Assembly: GCA_016716385.1 (NCBI GenBank)
Contig: JADJWL010000004.1
Span: forward strand, 310,001 to 374,000
DNA from: Bryobacterales bacterium
Lineage (GTDB): Bacteria > Acidobacteriota > Terriglobia > Bryobacterales > Bryobacteraceae
Reading direction: 5' to 3'
Length of the DNA stretch: 64,000 bases
Below, piece by piece: positions 1-7,707 of the stretch (within the stretch, counting starts at the first letter, position 1; each line of letters opens with the position of its first letter). The translations under genes and the position numbers were made by a program. A model generated the notes under the pieces. The model worked only from the letters and a program-made list of their open reading frames with translations. It did no database searches and was not told the origin of the DNA.

Positions 1-2
1 AC

Positions 3-614
3 CGTGAGTCGGGCGCCAACGTCGCGTCGCTCACGTCGCGCTTTGACGTGAGCGCCTACCCTTCCCCGCACAGCGACATCGTGGCCCTGATGGTGCTGGA
101 GCACCAGACGACGGGCCACAACTACATCACCCGCGTCAACTACGAGACGCGGAACGCGCTGAAGGCACAGGAAACGATCAACGCACTCACGAACGAGCCC
201 GATGCTCCATGGTCGGACTCCACGCGGCGGCGCGTGCACGGTGCGGTTGAGGCGCTGCTGAGCTACTTTCTGTTCGCCGGAGAAACGCCGCTGCCCGAGC
301 CCGTCACCGGAACTTCGGCATTCACCGGCGACTTTCGCGCGACGGGTCCGGCGGACCAGGACGGGCGCAGCCTCCGGGAGTTCGACCTCAAAACCCGCCT
401 GTTCCGGCATCGCTGCAGCTTCCTCATTTACTCGCCCGCGATGAACGAATTGCCCGCCGTCGTGCAGGAGCTTTTCTACAGCCGCCTGCGCGTGGTGCTC
501 CGGGGCGAAGACGACTCCGGGCGCTATGCGTATCTGCCAAAGTCCGAGCGCCGGGCCATTCTCGGTATCCTCGCCGGCACGCATCCCGCGTTTCGCGCCA
601 GTATGGTAAGGTAA
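3..614 (+). CDS. Conserved protein of unknown function, 5' end outside the window
   Basis: This is the C-terminal part of a larger gene. The frame is open from base 3 and reads RESGANVASLTSRFD ahead of the first possible start (GTG at 48), so about 203 residues are visible. The segment has a polar stretch with SPHSDIVALMVLEHQ, then ITRVNYETRNAL, and a mixed helical C-terminus. There is no membrane segment, haem motif or nucleotide-binding motif in the visible part. It ends 12 nt before the Rrf2 gene and may be in the same transcript. I do not recognise the family well enough to assign a function. The GTG at 48 is probably internal. Confidence 0.6.
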   Translation, partial: RESGANVASLTSRFDVSAYPSPHSDIVALMVLEHQTTGHNYITRVNYETRNALKAQETINALTNEPDAPWSDSTRRRVHGAVEALLSYFLFAGETPLPEPVTGTSAFTGDFRATGPADQDGRSLREFDLKTRLFRHRCSFLIYSPAMNELPAVVQELFYSRLRVVLRGEDDSGRYAYLPKSERRAILGILAGTHPAFRASMVR

Positions 615-626
615 GCAGTTCACGCG

Positions 627-1100
627 GTGAAGACGCTTTCGCGCAAAGCCCAATACGGACTCCGCGCCCTCTACGCGCTGACGCGGAATTACGGACGCGG
701 TCCTATGCTGATCGCCACCCTGTCCGAGCAGGAATCGATCCCCAAGAAGTTCCTCGAAGCGATCCTGCTCGAACTGCGCAACCGCGGACTCGTCGACAGC
801 AAGAAAGGCCGTGGCGGCGGCTATGCGCTGGCGCAGCCTCCGGAGAAGATCATGCTCGGGACGGTGGTGCGGATCATCGACGGGCCGCTGGCGCCGCTGC
901 CTTGCGCCAGCGAGACGGCGTACCGGCGCTGCGACGAATGCCCGGACGAGCGCCTGTGCGAAACGCGCCTGGTAATGAAGCAGGTGCGGGATGCAACCGC
1001 CCGTATTCTGGACACCACGTCGCTCGCCCAGGTGTGCCGCGAGATCGACGAACTGAAAGAAAAAGAAACCGGCCAGCCGGCGTTGATGTATTACATCTGA
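627..1100 (+). CDS. Rrf2-family transcriptional regulator, cysteine-bearing
   Basis: A 157-residue protein starting at GTG 627. The N-terminal winged helix-turn-helix begins MKTLSRKAQYGLRALYAL and includes the recognition region IPKKFLEAILLELRNRGLV and the wing KKGRGGGYAL (residues about 59-68), all hallmarks of Rrf2. Four cysteines (C93, C102, C105, C111) lie where IscR, NsrR and RsrR carry FeS ligands, so a redox, NO or FeS-responsive DNA-binding role is likely. This arrangement has one more Cys than the usual three. It lies upstream of a lactonase-like gene and hypABCD with short gaps, so control of nickel/FeS enzyme maturation is possible but unproven. It could also be a CymR-like regulator that binds no cluster. 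Confidence 0.9.
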   Translation: MKTLSRKAQYGLRALYALTRNYGRGPMLIATLSEQESIPKKFLEAILLELRNRGLVDSKKGRGGGYALAQPPEKIMLGTVVRIIDGPLAPLPCASETAYRRCDECPDERLCETRLVMKQVRDATARILDTTSLAQVCREIDELKEKETGQPALMYYI

Positions 1101-1128
1101 TCCTGCGCTGTACAATGGGCAGACACCC

Positions 1129-2298
1129 ATGCGTATTCAGCCGATTCTTGCCTGCGCCTCCCTTGCCCTGCTCGGAATGAGCCTGACAAGCTGCCAGAAA
1201 CAGACGCCGAAAGCGGCCGATGACCTGATCGTCTATTTCGGCACGAGCACTGGCGACGATGAGAAAGGTATCTACGCCTACCGGTTCAACCCGGAAAGCG
1301 GCGAGTTGACCTCCGCCGGTCTGGCCGTGGCCGCGCCGAATCCCGGTTTTCTCGCGGTCCATCCCAGCCGCCGATTCCTTTATGCGGTCAGCCGGATGCA
1401 GGGTCCGGACGGTAAGCCGGCGGGCGCTGTTTCCGCCTTCTCGATCGACCACGACACGGCAAAGTTGACGTTGCTGAATACGGTCTCTTCGGGCGGCGCC
1501 GGACCGTGCCACCTGAGCGTCGATCAGACCGGACGCACACTCGTGGTCGCGAACTACGGTGGCGGCAGTGTAGCCTCGTACCGCATTTTGGCGGACGGAC
1601 AGCTCGAAGGGCCCGCGGCGGTTTTCGAAAACTCCGGTACTGGTCCGAATCCGAAGCGGCAGACGAAGCCGTTCCTCCACTCGGCGAATTACTCGCCCGG
1701 CAACGGCTTCATCATCGGGGCGGACCTCGGAACGGACCAGCTTCTCGTCTTCCGCCACGACCCGGCCAAGGCATCGCTTGAGCCGAACGACCCGCCCTAC
1801 GCCCGTGTGCCTCCCGGCGGAGGCCCGCGTCACTTTGCGTTCCACCCCAATGGCCGCGTCGGCTACGCGATCAACGAGATCGGTAACACCGTGACGGTGC
1901 TCTCCTGGGACGAAAGCACTGGCCGCTTCACCGAGAAGCAAACCATTTCCACGCTTCCCGAGGGCTTCGCCGAAACCAGTCACACCGCCGAGATCGTCGT
2001 GCATCCGTCCGGGCGCTTCGTGTACGGATCGAACCGCGGTCATGACAGTATTGCGGTGTTCTCGGTGAACCAGGAAGACGGCACCCTCGCGCCGGTCGAG
2101 TACAAGCCTTCCGGCGGGCAGTGGCCGCGCAACTTCAACCTCGATCCGTCGGGCCGCTACCTGTTCTCGGCGAATGCCAATTCCGGGAACGTCGTGATCT
2201 TCCGCGTCGACCAGGAAACCGGCCGCCTGACCGAGACCGGCAAAGTGCTCGAGATCCCGAGCGCGATCTGCATCCGGTTCGTCAACAGGCCGTCGTGA
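1129..2298 (+). CDS. Lactonase-family beta-propeller lipoprotein (6-phosphogluconolactonase-like)
   Basis: 389 residues. The N-terminus is a lipoprotein signal with lipobox LTSC (Cys 22), so the protein is probably anchored in the envelope. The rest is a seven-bladed propeller of the YkgB/Pgl family, with repeated blade signatures such as FLAVHPSRRFLYAV, FAFHPNGRVGYAINE and IVVHPSGRFVYGSNRG. The family includes cytoplasmic 6-phosphogluconolactonase and exported members of unknown substrate. The lipobox argues against a pentose-phosphate role here. A TACAAT hexamer at 1111-1116 lies 12 nt before ATG with no clear Shine-Dalgarno site, so it may have its own promoter. hypA follows 16 nt downstream. 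Confidence 0.85.
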   Translation: MRIQPILACASLALLGMSLTSCQKQTPKAADDLIVYFGTSTGDDEKGIYAYRFNPESGELTSAGLAVAAPNPGFLAVHPSRRFLYAVSRMQGPDGKPAGAVSAFSIDHDTAKLTLLNTVSSGGAGPCHLSVDQTGRTLVVANYGGGSVASYRILADGQLEGPAAVFENSGTGPNPKRQTKPFLHSANYSPGNGFIIGADLGTDQLLVFRHDPAKASLEPNDPPYARVPPGGGPRHFAFHPNGRVGYAINEIGNTVTVLSWDESTGRFTEKQTISTLPEGFAETSHTAEIVVHPSGRFVYGSNRGHDSIAVFSVNQEDGTLAPVEYKPSGGQWPRNFNLDPSGRYLFSANANSGNVVIFRVDQETGRLTETGKVLEIPSAICIRFVNRPS

Positions 2299-2314
2299 AG
2301 CGATATCCTGGAAG

Positions 2315-2659
2315 GTGCATGAGTACTCCGTGGCTCTCAGCATCCTCGAACTCGCGGAGGACGAGGCGCGGCAGCGCGGCGCGACTGCCATTCGCGCCAT
2401 CGCGGTCCGTCTCGGCGAGATGAGCGGCGTCGTGCGCGACGCTCTCGAGTTTTCCTTCGAGGTGGCACGAAACGGAACTCTAGCCGGGGCGGCGAGCCTG
2501 GAGATCGAAGTGGTGCCGCTGGCCACGCGCTGTCCTGCCTGCGGAGACGTGCCGAACACGCTCCACGACCTTTGCCTGTTGTGCCCCGACTGCGGCGGCC
2601 GCGTGGAGATCGCGGCCGGACGCGAACTGGAGATCCGCTATGTCGACCTCGAATGTTGA
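2315..2659 (+). CDS. hypA: Hydrogenase maturation nickel metallochaperone HypA
   Basis: 114 residues from GTG 2315, chosen because the mature N-terminus must be MHE: the N-terminal amine, His2 and Glu3 form the nickel site. The structural zinc site is the pair C73-x-x-C76 and C90-x-x-C93, with an extra Cys at 87. HypA delivers Ni to the hydrogenase large subunit together with HypB. The gene heads a tight hypABCD run: hypB starts at 2640, inside the hypA end, with a 20-nt overlap that implies translational coupling. The likely client is the [NiFe] hydrogenase encoded just downstream on the other strand. Confidence 0.96.
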   Translation: MHEYSVALSILELAEDEARQRGATAIRAIAVRLGEMSGVVRDALEFSFEVARNGTLAGAASLEIEVVPLATRCPACGDVPNTLHDLCLLCPDCGGRVEIAAGRELEIRYVDLEC

Positions 2660-3308
2660 ACGCGTGGCCAACGCCACACCCGTGCTGGTCCGCAACCAGG
2701 AACTGGCCGCTGCGAACTATCTGGCGTTTGAGGCAGACCGGGTTCTGGCCGTGAACCTGATGTCGGCCCCGGGCGCCGGCAAGACCTCGGTGCTGGAAGC
2801 CACCCTGCGCGCGCTTGGCGGCAAGCGCCGCGCCGGCGTCATCGAAGGCGATCTCGAAACCACCCGCGATGCCGACCGCATCCTTGCGCTTGGGATTCCC
2901 GCGCACCAGATCAACACCGGCACGGTCTGCCATCTGGATGCCCGCATGGTGTCGCGAGCCCTTGAACAGTTCCCGGTTGGCGGCTTCGACGTGCTGTTCA
3001 TTGAGAACGTCGGCAACCTCGTCTGTCCCGCCGAGTTCGATCTGGGCGAGCGGCTGCGGGTGATGGTGTTCAGCGTGACTGAGGGCGCCGACAAGCCCAA
3101 GAAGTACCCGCTCATGTTCCACCGGTCCCACGCGGTGTTGTTGAATAAGATCGACCTGCTCCCGTACTGCGGCGTGTCGCTTGAGGAACTCACGCGCAAC
3201 GTGCGCGAGGTAAACCCGGACGCCGCCATCTTCCCGGTTTCCTGCCGTACCGGCGAAGGCATCGCGGAGTGGGTGTCCTGGCTGGACGCGCAGATCCCGG
3301 GGGAATAG
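2640..3308 (+). CDS. hypB: Hydrogenase nickel incorporation GTPase HypB
   Basis: 222 residues. The SIMIBI-class GTPase P-loop is SAPGAGKTS (residues 42-50). The family motif INTGTVCHLDA carries C97 and H98, the metal-binding pair at the dimer interface. The base-recognition motif LNKIDL is present near residue 164, and IENVGNLVCP carries a further conserved Cys. There is no N-terminal His-rich stretch or CxxCGC motif, so this is the short form without nickel storage. It hydrolyses GTP during HypA-assisted Ni insertion. It overlaps hypA by 20 nt and is followed by hypC 3 nt later. Confidence 0.97.
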   Translation: MSTSNVERVANATPVLVRNQELAAANYLAFEADRVLAVNLMSAPGAGKTSVLEATLRALGGKRRAGVIEGDLETTRDADRILALGIPAHQINTGTVCHLDARMVSRALEQFPVGGFDVLFIENVGNLVCPAEFDLGERLRVMVFSVTEGADKPKKYPLMFHRSHAVLLNKIDLLPYCGVSLEELTRNVREVNPDAAIFPVSCRTGEGIAEWVSWLDAQIPGE

Positions 3309-3311
3309 GCC

Positions 3312-3554
3312 GTGTGCCTCGCGATCCCCGGCAAACTCGTAGAGACCCACGACGAAGCCCGGCGCGGCTACCCGTCGGGCACCGTCGATTTCGGCGGCGT
3401 GGCGAAGGAGATCTGCCTTGCCTACACACCGGACGCGCGTCCAGGCGATTACGTCCTGGTCCACGCGGGGTTCTCGCTGAACGTCATCGACGAGGAAGAA
3501 GCGGCGCGGGTGTTCGACGCCCTGCGGCTCCTGGAGCCCGATGAAATTCCTTGA
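3312..3554 (+). CDS. hypC: Hydrogenase maturation chaperone HypC
   Basis: 80 residues from GTG 3312, giving the required MCLAIPGK start in which Cys2 binds the Fe(CN)2CO precursor and contacts HypD. The small beta-barrel features GTVDFGG and PGDYVLVHAGFSLNVIDEEEA are typical of HypC/HybG. It carries the iron moiety from the HypCD scaffold to the apo large subunit. It overlaps hypD by 14 nt, consistent with coupled synthesis of complex partners. Only one HypC-type chaperone is visible, matching a single hydrogenase. Confidence 0.96.
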   Translation: MCLAIPGKLVETHDEARRGYPSGTVDFGGVAKEICLAYTPDARPGDYVLVHAGFSLNVIDEEEAARVFDALRLLEPDEIP

Positions 3555-4638
3555 AGAGTACCGTGATCCGGAAGCCGTGGCGGGTATGGCGCGCGCCATC
3601 CGTCGTACCGCAACGCATCCGTGGACCCTCATGGAGGTCTGCGGCGGACAGACCCATACTATCGTCAAGAGCGGCCTCGAAGCCCTCTTGCCTGAGACAG
3701 TTACGCTGGTGCACGGACCGGGGTGTCCGGTGTGCGTGACGCCCGCCGCCCTGATCGATCATGCCGTGGCCATCGCCGCGCGCCGGGACGCCGTCGTCTG
3801 CTCGTTCGGGGACATGCTCCGCGTGCCCGGCACGCGCCGCAGCCTGCTCGACGTCAAGGCGGAGGGCGCCGCGGTGCGTGTCGTGTACTCCCCGCTTGAC
3901 GCGGTCGCGCTGGCGCGCAAGCACCCGGACCGGCAGGTGGTATTCTTCGCGGTCGGCTTCGAGACCACCGCGCCGGCCAACGCAATGGCGGTGTGGGTGG
4001 CGGCGCGCGAAGGTCTGGCGAACTTTTCGCTGCTCGTCGCGCACGTGCTGGTGCCGCCGGCGATCCAGGCGATTCTCGACGGCGACGGCTGCCGCGTCAA
4101 TGCATTCCTGGCAGCGGGGCATGTCTGCACGGTGATGGGCTACGCCGACTACCAGCCGATTGTGGACCGTTACAGGGTGCCCATCGTCGTCACCGGCTTC
4201 GAGCCCTTGGATCTGCTCGAAGGAATCCACATGGCCGTGCGGCAGTTGGAAGAAGGCCGGGCGGAACTTGAAAACCAGTACGCCCGCGCGGTTCGACGGG
4301 AAGGCAACCGTTTGGCGCAGGATCGCGTGGCAGAGATCTTCGAGATCGGACCCCGGGAATGGCGCGGCATCGGGGAGATCCCGTCGAGCGGTTTGCGGCT
4401 GCGGGAAGCCTACCGCGCCTTCGACGCCGCCGAGCGCTTTCCCATCGACGAAGCTGAGACCGCGGCGCCCAACGAATGCCGTGCCGGCGAGGTGCTGCAG
4501 GGGTGGATCAAGCCGCCTGACTGCCCGGCGTTCGGGACGCGCTGCACCCCAGACCATCCCCTGGGCGCGCCTATGGTGTCGTCGGAAGGCGCGTGCGCGG
4601 CGTATTATCTGTACCGGACAACTGAGGTTCAGGCGTAA
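3541..4638 (+). CDS. hypD: Hydrogenase maturation scaffold HypD
   Basis: 365 residues of the FeS scaffold on which the Fe(CN)2CO group is built. Key motifs are EVCGGQTHT (C34), HGPGCPVCVTP (C62, C65), the VGFETTAPANA region and the C-terminal [4Fe-4S] cysteines (NEC, PDCPAFGTRC, EGACAAYY). It is the last gene of hypABCD. hypE and hypF, needed to make and transfer cyanide, are not in the window and must lie elsewhere if the system is complete. Its last 68 nt (4571-4638) are antisense to the end of the maturation protease gene, so the two operons meet tail to tail with overlapping coding ends. Confidence 0.96.
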   Translation: MKFLEEYRDPEAVAGMARAIRRTATHPWTLMEVCGGQTHTIVKSGLEALLPETVTLVHGPGCPVCVTPAALIDHAVAIAARRDAVVCSFGDMLRVPGTRRSLLDVKAEGAAVRVVYSPLDAVALARKHPDRQVVFFAVGFETTAPANAMAVWVAAREGLANFSLLVAHVLVPPAIQAILDGDGCRVNAFLAAGHVCTVMGYADYQPIVDRYRVPIVVTGFEPLDLLEGIHMAVRQLEEGRAELENQYARAVRREGNRLAQDRVAEIFEIGPREWRGIGEIPSSGLRLREAYRAFDAAERFPIDEAETAAPNECRAGEVLQGWIKPPDCPAFGTRCTPDHPLGAPMVSSEGACAAYYLYRTTEVQA

Positions 4639-5092
4639 CCGATTCTGCGATGAGGATCGGCACAATGCGCTCGACGGCTCGCTGAAGCGCGGGGGACAAC
4701 TCCAGACCCATCTCAATCCGCTCCGGCTCGGCGCCGAGAATCGTGATGCGTTCCGGCAGCGGACCCATCAGCCGGGCGATGGCCAGAGTTTCCAGCAAAT
4801 CGGTCTGGTGCAGCGATAGCGACGCCGTTTGGGCCACCCAGTCCCGCATGTCGTCATCGAGTTCCAGGTGGTGCAGCGTACCCGGCGCGCCTCCCGCGGC
4901 AATCGCGTCGACCAGGATCAGTCGGTTATACTCGAACGTTTCGGGTACGGCGTCGAGAAACGCCGTCCCCGCTTCGAGAATATCGACGCCGGGCGGCAAC
5001 GGACGCGCCTTCAGGGCTCGCGCCACATGGACCCCGAACCCTTCGTCACGCAGCAACTCGTTTCCGACGCCGGCGATCAGCGTCCGCTTCAT
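4571..5092 (-). CDS. [NiFe] hydrogenase maturation endopeptidase (HybD/HyaD family)
   Basis: 173 residues. The start MKRTLIAGVGNELLRDEGFG has the family GxGN motif and the Ni-sensing acidic residue E17. LVDAIAAGG supplies the second acidic ligand and SLHQTDL the histidine. The enzyme removes the C-terminal extension of the large subunit once nickel is in place. That subunit lies immediately upstream and carries a 15-residue extension after DPCLACSVH, so the pair fit as enzyme and substrate. The start codon overlaps the large-subunit stop by 4 nt. The last ~22 residues, rich in Pro and Thr, are read antisense to the hypD end and extend beyond the usual fold, so they are likely dispensable. Confidence 0.95.
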   Translation of the reverse strand: MKRTLIAGVGNELLRDEGFGVHVARALKARPLPPGVDILEAGTAFLDAVPETFEYNRLILVDAIAAGGAPGTLHHLELDDDMRDWVAQTASLSLHQTDLLETLAIARLMGPLPERITILGAEPERIEMGLELSPALQRAVERIVPILIAESVTPEPQLSGTDNTPRTRLPTTP

Positions 5093-6573
5093 ACCGCGGT
5101 GACCTTGTGCAGCAGCCGCCCCTTAGGGGTCACCACGTGCACCGAGCAGGCCAGACACGGATCGAACGAACGGACGATCCGCGCAATGGCGAACGGGTTG
5201 TTCGGATCCGGCACCCTGGCGCCGACCAGCGCCTGCTCGACCGGTCCCGGAATTCCCTGGTCATCGCGAGGGGAGGAGTTCCACGTCGTTGGCGCGATCA
5301 CCTGGTAGCGGTCGATAACGTTGTTGCGGATCGAGATCCAGTGGCCGAGGGCGCCCCTGGGGCCGTCCCAGAGCCCGAACCCATCGGCCGATTCCGGCAT
5401 CGGCAGATCGGCGCAGCTTGGTTCGCCGGGTTTGAGCTGAAGCACCCAATCCACCATGGCGTCGGCGAGGAACTTCGTCTCGATGGCGCGCGCCAGGTGC
5501 CGCCCCAGGACGGAGAACAGGTGATGCTTCTTCAGCCCGAGCAGGGTCAGCGCTTCGGTCACCTTCTTGGCTTGCGCGCTGTCCGGCTCGTTAGTCAGGA
5601 GGATCATGGTCCGCGCCAACGGTCCGACTTCGTAGACCGTGTTGTCGTACCGCGGTGCCTTGATCCAAGAGTAGCCCGTGTCCTTCCTGGCATCGGGCAA
5701 TGTCTCGCCGAGGCTCGGCTCCAAGTGGCTTGGTGAGGCGTACCAGGAATGCGCGACGTCTTCGGTGATCTTCGCCGGATCGAGCGCCTCCACGCGGCCC
5801 GCCTGGTAGCGGCCCATTCCGTAGAAGCGCCTGCGTTTCGTCACGTCCCGGGTGTTGTCGAGATCGAACGTCCCGTAGGACAGCAGATTGCCACACCCGG
5901 CGCCAGTCTCTGCGTAGTCCGGATAGGCCTTGGCGATCGTGACGATATCGTCCAGATAAACGTTGTCGATAAACGCCCGCAATTCACTCAGCCGGGCGAG
6001 GAAGGCTGTGATCTTGTCGATCTCCGGGGCCGAGGTGGAGCCTCCGGCGACCACCGACGCGCTGTGCGGCATCTTCCCGGAGAAGACCGCCGACATCTCG
6101 TGCGCCTTCACGCGCATCTGCAGGGCCTGCAGGTAGTGGTCGACCACCGCGGCGCTGGCCTTGTCCGAGAGCCGGTAGTCGGCCTCGTAGCGCGGGATGA
6201 ACGGGGGCACGTCCGGACCCTTGACAAAGTCCAGCGCCACGAGGTGGTAGAAGTGCAGCACGTGCGACTGGATGTAGTTTGAGCCCTGTACCAGGTTGCG
6301 CAGGATCCGTCCGTTGTCCGGCGGCATGATGCCATAGGCGTTGTCGAGGCACTGCGACGAGGCCACGGCATGGGCTGAGGGACAGACCCCGCAGAACCGC
6401 TGCGCGAGCTGTACGGCGTCCAGCGGCTCGCGCCCGCGCAGGATCTGCTCGAATCCGCGGTACATGGTAGCGCCAGAGCGCGCTTCGACCACCGTGCCGT
6501 TGTCAACCACGGCTTCCATCTTGAGGTGGCCTTCGATGCGCGTCAGGGGATTGACCGTGACATTGATCCTCAT
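5089..6573 (-). CDS. [NiFe] hydrogenase large (catalytic) subunit
   Basis: 494 residues from ATG 6573, chosen because the canonical MRINVTVNPLTRIEGH start sits here, 2 nt after the small-subunit stop. A longer open frame upstream has no homology. The active-site cysteines are in RFCGVCPSAHA (C61, C64, with H68) and DPCLACSVH (C473, C476). The second motif has Cys, not selenocysteine, in first place. Cleavage after H479 would remove VVTPKGRLLHKVTAV. The protein oxidises H2 at the Ni-Fe centre and passes electrons to the small subunit. It should be co-exported with the small subunit by Tat. No cytochrome b gene follows. The subgroup within group 1 cannot be settled by eye. Confidence 0.97.
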   Translation of the reverse strand: MRINVTVNPLTRIEGHLKMEAVVDNGTVVEARSGATMYRGFEQILRGREPLDAVQLAQRFCGVCPSAHAVASSQCLDNAYGIMPPDNGRILRNLVQGSNYIQSHVLHFYHLVALDFVKGPDVPPFIPRYEADYRLSDKASAAVVDHYLQALQMRVKAHEMSAVFSGKMPHSASVVAGGSTSAPEIDKITAFLARLSELRAFIDNVYLDDIVTIAKAYPDYAETGAGCGNLLSYGTFDLDNTRDVTKRRRFYGMGRYQAGRVEALDPAKITEDVAHSWYASPSHLEPSLGETLPDARKDTGYSWIKAPRYDNTVYEVGPLARTMILLTNEPDSAQAKKVTEALTLLGLKKHHLFSVLGRHLARAIETKFLADAMVDWVLQLKPGEPSCADLPMPESADGFGLWDGPRGALGHWISIRNNVIDRYQVIAPTTWNSSPRDDQGIPGPVEQALVGARVPDPNNPFAIARIVRSFDPCLACSVHVVTPKGRLLHKVTAV

Positions 6574-6575
6574 GG

Positions 6576-7589
6576 CTAGACCCTCTGGTAGAGCGGCGAA
6601 TGCCCGTCGGGAAACGCCGGTTCCGTGCAACCCAGGCACGGGCCATTGGCGCTGATGCACCAGTTGACCCGGCTGTTCCAGCGCCGCGAAGGGCAGTCCC
6701 CATAGGCGAACGGTCCCTTGCAGCCGATCGCCAGCAGGCAGCCGCCTTCGCCCAGCTTCGAAGCGTAGATCCCTTCTTCCATATCATCGCGGCGCGTGCA
6801 GCGCTCGTGCACCGTGCGTCCGTAGAACGTCTTGAGCCGCCGCATTTCGTCGATCTGATGCGGCTCCGGCAGCCCGTACAGCAGGACGTGCGCCACGGTC
6901 CCGAGGAACCAGTCCGGATGCGCCGGGCATCCGGGAATGTTGAGCAGGGGCGTCGCAATTCCCTCCATTTCGAGGATGTCACCCAACCCCTTCGCAACGG
7001 TCGGGTTCGGCTTGGCCGCGGCCACCCCGCCGAACGCAGCGCAGGTGCCGACGGCCAGGACCGCCAGCGCGTCCGGAGCCAGCCTCCGGATCCATTCCAA
7101 CGTCGTGATGGACTGCCCGTCCTCGTCGCCGACCGTACAGAACAAACCATCGTCGGCGATCGGCACAGCGCCTTCGAGGATCAGGATGAACTTTCCCTTG
7201 TGACTGCGGACTGTTTCCCGCACCACGTCGACCGACATCGATCCGGTGGCCGCCATCAGGGTCGGGTGGAAGTTCAGGATGAGCTGATGTCCGGGTAGAA
7301 GCTCGTCGAGCAGGACTTTCTTGATGCTCGGATGCACCGTATTCAATGCGGAGACCGAGCACCCGCTGCACGACTGCCCTTGCATCCAGATAATCGGGTA
7401 TTCCTTGACCGCGTCGCGGACCGCGGCTCCTAGTCGCGGGAGGAATTCTGCATTGAACTTTGTGATCGCGGTCGCGGCGACAGCCCAGCGGAAAAAGTCG
7501 CGGCGGCTGAATCCGTACTGCGCATCACGCGTTTCCCTGCGCGAGGCCAGGGTGGAGAGAGGGACATCGACAGCGGTATGCTTCTTCAT
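6576..7589 (-). CDS. [NiFe] hydrogenase small (FeS) subunit with Tat signal
   Basis: 337 residues. The twin-arginine signal SRRDFFRWAVAAT (R29, R30) sends the dimer across the cytoplasmic membrane. Proximal cluster ligands are C74, C77, C183 (GTCAAFGG) and C221 (PGCPAHP). Distal ligands are H261, C264, C284 and C290. The medial site has C299, C318 and C321 plus C311 in NWCISANGPCLGC, where standard enzymes have Pro, so a [4Fe-4S] medial cluster is predicted. The protein ends soon after the last cluster and lacks the usual C-terminal membrane helix. A perfect AGGAGG lies 5 nt before ATG (7600-7595), and a sigma-54-like site lies at 7638-7623. It is first in a three-gene operon with the large subunit and protease. 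Confidence 0.97.
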   Translation of the reverse strand: MKKHTAVDVPLSTLASRRETRDAQYGFSRRDFFRWAVAATAITKFNAEFLPRLGAAVRDAVKEYPIIWMQGQSCSGCSVSALNTVHPSIKKVLLDELLPGHQLILNFHPTLMAATGSMSVDVVRETVRSHKGKFILILEGAVPIADDGLFCTVGDEDGQSITTLEWIRRLAPDALAVLAVGTCAAFGGVAAAKPNPTVAKGLGDILEMEGIATPLLNIPGCPAHPDWFLGTVAHVLLYGLPEPHQIDEMRRLKTFYGRTVHERCTRRDDMEEGIYASKLGEGGCLLAIGCKGPFAYGDCPSRRWNSRVNWCISANGPCLGCTEPAFPDGHSPLYQRV

Positions 7590-7594
7590 CTCGG

Positions 7595-7600
7595 CCTCCT
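7595..7600 (-). promoter_or_regulatory. Strong Shine-Dalgarno site of the hydrogenase small subunit
   Basis: AGGAGG on the minus strand, 5 nt before the ATG at 7589. It stands out because many genes in this window have no recognisable Shine-Dalgarno site. It fits a transcript with a true 5' leader that starts at the sigma-54-like promoter. Confidence 0.8.
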
Positions 7601-7622
7601 TTGCAAAAATTCACGCTATGAG

Positions 7623-7638
7623 TGCAGGTGGTTTGCCA
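7623..7638 (-). promoter_or_regulatory. Candidate sigma-54 (-24/-12) promoter of the hydrogenase operon
   Basis: The minus strand reads TGGCAAACCACCTGCA, matching the RpoN consensus TGGCAC-N5-TTGCA at all but two positions. The near-invariant GG and GC are at the exact 12-nt offset. Transcription would start near 7612, giving a leader of about 22 nt that contains the AGGAGG site. Hydrogenase operons are often RpoN-dependent in other bacteria. A chance match cannot be excluded without mapping. Confidence 0.6.
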
Positions 7639-7707
7639 TTCGGTCCCATCCGACAGATCAATAGGTTGCGGTCAGAAGGGGGAGGCGCAGGGGGAGAAGG
7701 CCCACAA

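Noticed and set aside
874..2559. Long minus-strand open frame opposite the lactonase and hypA genes
   Set aside because: It is Arg/Gly-rich antisense of two recognised genes in high-GC DNA, with no family features; the same holds for the other long antisense frames in the window.
6574..6660. Upstream extension of the hydrogenase large subunit
   Set aside because: The extra 29 residues are read inside the small-subunit gene and do not resemble any large-subunit N-terminus; the canonical start is at 6573.
7600..7617. TTTGCAAAAATTCACGC as a second -24/-12 site for the hydrogenase
   Set aside because: On the minus strand the GG of the -24 element is missing, and it would overlap the Shine-Dalgarno site.
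7650..7675. ATCAA near 7656 as an FNR half-site
   Set aside because: The paired TTGAT half-site at the right spacing is absent.
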